Source: Thermotogaceae bacterium (GTDB lineage Bacteria > Thermotogota > Thermotogae > Thermotogales > Thermotogaceae). From it: a stretch of DNA of 64,000 nt. Positions 61,007-64,000 of the stretch are shown here, one piece after another. The position numbers and the translations under genes were made by a program. The notes under the pieces are model-generated. The model saw only the letters and a list, made by a program, of their open reading frames with translations, was not told where the DNA came from and made no database searches. The stretch is taken from contig JALWTT010000015.1 of the NCBI GenBank assembly GCA_027077795.1, forward strand, positions 183,431-247,430. The letters are read 5' to 3'. The number at the start of each line of letters is the position of its first letter. Position 1 is the first letter of the stretch.

Positions 61007-62006
61007 GTACATAGAGCTCGTTGGTGTGTGTGATTTGATAGAGGACAAGGCCATGGCTTTCGCCAAGAAATATGCGGAAAGATCCGGTGTTAAGCCAGAA
61101 ATAACGACATCTGCTGAGGATTTCTTCAAGCGGGAAGATGTAGATGCTGTTGTCATAGCCACAAGTAGTGGATCACATTACAAACTCGTTGTAGCAGCTT
61201 TGGAGAGTGGAAAACATGTGCTAGTTGAGAAACCTATGGCACTTTCCACAAAGCATATGGATCACATGGTGGAGCTTTCAAGGAAGAAGAACCTGAAGCT
61301 GGCGGTGTCATTTCAAAACAGATTCAACCCTCCTGTTATTGAGCTCAGAAAAAAAGTTGAAGGTGGTGCATTTGGAAGAATTTTTTACGGTGTCGCTTCA
61401 ATAAGGTGGAATAGGAACGAGGATTACTACAAGCAGGCTGATTGGAGGGGAAAATGGAAAAGTGATGGCGGGGTTTTGATGAACCAGTCCACGCACAACA
61501 TAGACTTGCTCCAATGGATGTTGGGAGGTGACGTAGAAGAGGTGATCGGAAAGCTGGAAAATTTCAATCATCCCTATATAGAAGTGGAGGATTTCGGATC
61601 CGCAATAGTTAAATTCAAAAATGGGGCAGTCGGTATTATTGAAGGGACCAGTGTTGTTTTTCCAAAGAATCTCGAGGAAACCCTTAGTATCTTCGGTGAG
61701 AAGGGAACCGTTAGACTTGGAGGCTTGGCAGTTAACAGAATTGAAGTTTGGAGATTTGAGGGGGAAGATTCGCATCCAATGATGAATCTTCCAGATCCAG
61801 ACACGGTTTACGGATATGGACATGTCCCGCTGTACCGTGACTTCTACGAAGCGATAGATCAGGACAGGGATCCGGCTATTCCTGGGGAAGAAGGTAGAAA
61901 AGCGGTAAATATAGTTCTGGCGATCTACAAATCCCATCTCACTGGTAGACCTGTCAAATTTCCTTTTGAGTTCTCCGCCTGGGATATGGAGGAGGTATCA
62001 TGGTGA
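60924..62006 (+). CDS. Gfo/Idh/MocA-family oxidoreductase
   Basis: This 360-residue protein has the Rossmann motif LVLVGAGRIATKKHLEALL, VIATSSGSHYKLVVAALESGK, EKPMALSTKHMDHMVEL and QNRFNPPV, and a C-terminal domain with GGVLMNQSTHNIDLLQWMLGG. It oxidises or reduces a sugar, sugar nucleotide or cyclitol with NAD(P); members near envelope genes often make amino-sugar acids. The substrate is unknown. GTG start with GAGGG upstream, within the tail of the ABC exporter gene; its own stop overlaps gltX by 7 bases. Confidence 0.88.
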   Translation: MEKLRLVLVGAGRIATKKHLEALLKNSEYIELVGVCDLIEDKAMAFAKKYAERSGVKPEITTSAEDFFKREDVDAVVIATSSGSHYKLVVAALESGKHVLVEKPMALSTKHMDHMVELSRKKNLKLAVSFQNRFNPPVIELRKKVEGGAFGRIFYGVASIRWNRNEDYYKQADWRGKWKSDGGVLMNQSTHNIDLLQWMLGGDVEEVIGKLENFNHPYIEVEDFGSAIVKFKNGAVGIIEGTSVVFPKNLEETLSIFGEKGTVRLGGLAVNRIEVWRFEGEDSHPMMNLPDPDTVYGYGHVPLYRDFYEAIDQDRDPAIPGEEGRKAVNIVLAIYKSHLTGRPVKFPFEFSAWDMEEVSW

Positions 62007-63379
62007 AGGTTAGATTTGCGCCTAGCCCAACAGGTTATCTTCATGTTGGCGGAGCGAGAACAGCTCTTTTCAACTGGCTTTTCTCAAGAAAAGAGAAAGG
62101 GAAGTTCATCTTGAGAATAGAGGATACGGATTTAGAGAGATCAAAAAGAGAGTACGAAGAAAGGCTCAAGAATGCTCTAAGATGGCTTGGAATCGACTGG
62201 GATGAATTTTACCGACAGAGTGATCGGCTGGATCTATACCGAAAGGTTGCGGAGAATTTAGTGAGTTCTGGGAAGGCGTACTATGTTTACGCTTATCCAG
62301 AGGAGATAGAAAGGATAAGAGAAAAGCTACTTTCTGAAGGTAAACCCCCACATTACGATGAAAAGATGCTGGAGAAGTTCAACACGTTTCAGAGGAGGAG
62401 GGAATATCAAGAGAGAGGGATTAAACCAGCTGTGTTTTTCAAAATGCCCCGCAAAGATTATTCCTTCGTGGATATAATCAGGGGCAAAGTAGTTTTCAGA
62501 GCTGGTACCATTGGAGATTTTGCCATATTGAGATCAAACGATATGCCTACTTACAACTTCGCAGTTGTTGTGGATGACGCTGACATGGGAATAACACACG
62601 TAGTTCGTGGAGATGACCATTTGTCCAACACCTTAAGACAGCTAGCGATTTACGAAGCTTTAGGAGAGAAACCACCATATTTTGCGCATGTTTCCATGAT
62701 ACTGGGCCCAGATGGAACGAAGCTGAGCAAGAGGCATGGAGCTACATCCGTTGAAGAAATGAGGGATAGGGGCATACTTTCTCAAGCCCTTGTGAATTAT
62801 TTGGTCCTCCTGGGGTGGTCTCATCCTGAAGGAAAGGAAGTGATGGATGTAGAGGAAATGGTGGAGAACTTCTCGCTCGATAGGCTCGGGAGGAATCCTG
62901 CTGTGTTTGATTTAGAAAAGCTCAGATGGATGAATTCCGTGTACATAAGGAAAACGCCGACGAAAAAGCTTACTGAACTGGCGAAACCGTTCCTTGAAAA
63001 GTCCGGTTTTAATCCGGACCACCCAAAACTCGTTGAGATAATCGAGTCGGTGAAAGAACGCCTGAAGGAGCTCTCAGAGCTGCCTGAGCTCGTCGACTAC
63101 TTTTTCAGGAGACCAGATGTCAAAGTTGATTTCACCATGGAAGAGAAAGGAGCTCTCAGAGATATAATAAACAGCTTAAAAAACATTAGTTGGAGCAAAA
63201 GAAATATCGTATGGGCTTTCAAAGATTCGATGAAAAAGCATAGGGTGAGAAGAAAGGAGTTTTTTCACAAGCTTAGAAGAGCTCTCAGCGGAAAGGATGA
63301 AGGTGTTGAGCTAGATGTGATGATCGAAATCCTCGGATTTGATGAGTTTAGAGAGAGGCTTTTAAAGTACACGAGGTGA
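62000..63379 (+). CDS. gltX: Glutamyl-tRNA synthetase
   Basis: This 459-residue class I synthetase has the HIGH-type motif FAPSPTGYLHVGGARTALFNW and KMSKS-type KLSKRHGATS (about 240), with the discriminating Glu/Gln tRNA regions between. GltX enzymes charge tRNA-Glu and, in non-discriminating forms, tRNA-Gln for later amidation. Thermotoga genomes carry two GltX paralogues, so this may be one of a pair. ATG at 62000 follows GGAGGAGGTATC. The nitroreductase gene follows after 4 bases. Confidence 0.94.
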   Translation: MVKVRFAPSPTGYLHVGGARTALFNWLFSRKEKGKFILRIEDTDLERSKREYEERLKNALRWLGIDWDEFYRQSDRLDLYRKVAENLVSSGKAYYVYAYPEEIERIREKLLSEGKPPHYDEKMLEKFNTFQRRREYQERGIKPAVFFKMPRKDYSFVDIIRGKVVFRAGTIGDFAILRSNDMPTYNFAVVVDDADMGITHVVRGDDHLSNTLRQLAIYEALGEKPPYFAHVSMILGPDGTKLSKRHGATSVEEMRDRGILSQALVNYLVLLGWSHPEGKEVMDVEEMVENFSLDRLGRNPAVFDLEKLRWMNSVYIRKTPTKKLTELAKPFLEKSGFNPDHPKLVEIIESVKERLKELSELPELVDYFFRRPDVKVDFTMEEKGALRDIINSLKNISWSKRNIVWAFKDSMKKHRVRRKEFFHKLRRALSGKDEGVELDVMIEILGFDEFRERLLKYTR

Positions 63380-63383
63380 TGCT

Positions 63384-63941
63384 ATGAATCTCCTCGAGCT
63401 TGCTAGAAGAAGAAAAACCGTTAGAAAGTTTGAAAAGCGCATCCCGAATATTGAAGATATAAAGTATGCAGTTAGCGTTGCAAAAGAAGCTCCATCTGGA
63501 AAGAACGATCAGCCATGGCTTTTCATTCTTCTATCAAATGACAGAGAAAAAGCGAAGATAAGGGAAATTTGTGAAAGAGGGGAAAAAGATTTTTACGAAA
63601 ACGCCAAAGGTGAGCTTAGAAACTGGCTCGAAAAGTTGGGGTTTACTTGGGAAAAGCCCTTTCTATCGGAAGCACCTTTCTTGCTCTTTGTGTACTCCTA
63701 TGTGAAGTCCCCTTTTGCCAAAGAGTCCGTGTGGCTTTCAATTGGATACTTATTACTTGCACTTGAAGAAAGAGGACTGGCAACCGTGACCTACACTCCA
63801 TCGGATCCCAAAGAGGTTTCAAGCTACATAGGCCTTCCAAGGGAATACCGTCTTGAGGTTATCCTTCCCATAGGTTATCCTGCAGATCCAAAACCGAAAT
63901 ACGAAAGAAAAAAACTGGAAGATGTTTTCCAAATTCGATAA
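63384..63941 (+). CDS. Nitroreductase-family FMN protein
   Basis: This 185-residue protein has the nitroreductase fold: RRRKTVRKFEKRIPN (phosphate-binding Arg), AKEAPSGKNDQPW (FMN loop), WLSIGYLLLALEERGLATVTYTP and a C-terminal ILPIGYPADPKPKYERKKLEDV. Such proteins reduce nitro or quinone compounds or act as iodotyrosine/other specialised FMN enzymes. It is short compared with many (200-220 residues). ATG after GAGGTGATGCT. A palindrome with flanking T-runs follows the stop. Confidence 0.88.
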   Translation: MNLLELARRRKTVRKFEKRIPNIEDIKYAVSVAKEAPSGKNDQPWLFILLSNDREKAKIREICERGEKDFYENAKGELRNWLEKLGFTWEKPFLSEAPFLLFVYSYVKSPFAKESVWLSIGYLLLALEERGLATVTYTPSDPKEVSSYIGLPREYRLEVILPIGYPADPKPKYERKKLEDVFQIR

Positions 63942-63942
63942 G

Positions 63943-64000
63943 TTTACTCTGTAGCTTTTATATCATTATAATCTTTTTGTAACATAATTGTTACTTTTTT
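63943..64000. promoter_or_regulatory. End-of-window region with palindrome and promoter-like elements
   Basis: GTAACA-TAAT-TGTTAC (63979-63994) is a perfect 6-bp inverted repeat followed by six Ts and preceded by five, so it could be a weak bidirectional terminator for the gltX/nitroreductase transcripts. TTTACT (63943-63948) and TATAAT (63967-63972) with an 18-base spacer could alternatively be a promoter for the next gene, with the palindrome as operator. Confidence 0.4.

Overview
The window looks like a chromosomal segment from the phylum Thermotogota (Thermotoga/Kosmotoga-type). The evidence is a set of Thermotoga-style gene arrangements. One is a methionine synthase without its reactivation domain, followed by metF and a separate reactivation-domain protein. 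Another is a myo-inositol cluster of the Thermotoga iolM/iolG/iolN/iolK/iolO plus inoEFGK kind. Genes are packed very tightly with ATGA/GTGA overlaps, GGAGGTGA-type ribosome binding sites are strong, and GTG and TTG starts are frequent. I saw no insertion sequence, CRISPR array, phage gene or rRNA. The species cannot be fixed from the sequence alone.

Layout. Positions 1-11221 read leftward: a DUF89 phosphatase, an orphan peptide-ABC ATPase, a secreted protein, a DUF5693 membrane protein, NAD synthetase, an AlaX editing protein, RNase P RNA, Rel/SpoT, D-aminoacyl-tRNA deacylase and two pilus-like proteins. Positions 11338-17423 read rightward: mreBCD, then metH-metF-reactivation protein. Positions 17581-20741 read leftward: Mini-RNase III, a double cyclic-nucleotide-binding protein, a TrkA-N protein and a DegT aminotransferase. 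Positions 20833-22577 read rightward: a YqeH GTPase and an ECF-type ATPase.

The sugar region runs from 22548 to 51667. A leftward operon (29099-22548) encodes a divergent transketolase, a DeoR repressor, a fused isomerase-like/class I aldolase protein and an ADP-dependent sugar kinase. It is divergent from the rightward inositol operon (29321-39719), which has five catabolic enzymes, a DUF296 protein, an ABC importer and an extra TIM-barrel isomerase. Facing it is a leftward operon (51615-39735) for acidic polysaccharides: importer, beta-helix protein, IolB-like isomerase, SDR, KdgF, heparinase II/III-like lyase, GH88, IclR regulator, KDPG aldolase and KDG kinase. This set can carry unsaturated uronates to pyruvate and glyceraldehyde 3-phosphate. 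Both the inositol and uronate routes can converge on KDG/KDPG.

Positions 51878-64000 are mostly housekeeping: a zinc protease, RsmB, tRNA-Gly, TsaD, an ABC exporter, GltX and a nitroreductase. In the middle lies a small decayed mannose/mannoside locus: LacI regulator, D-lyxose isomerase family protein, and the fused remnants of an alpha-mannosidase and an SDR. The best candidates for undescribed biology are the ADP-kinase/fused-aldolase/transketolase operon, the IolB homologue placed in a uronate pathway, and a NAD synthetase whose glutaminase domain has lost its catalytic cysteine.
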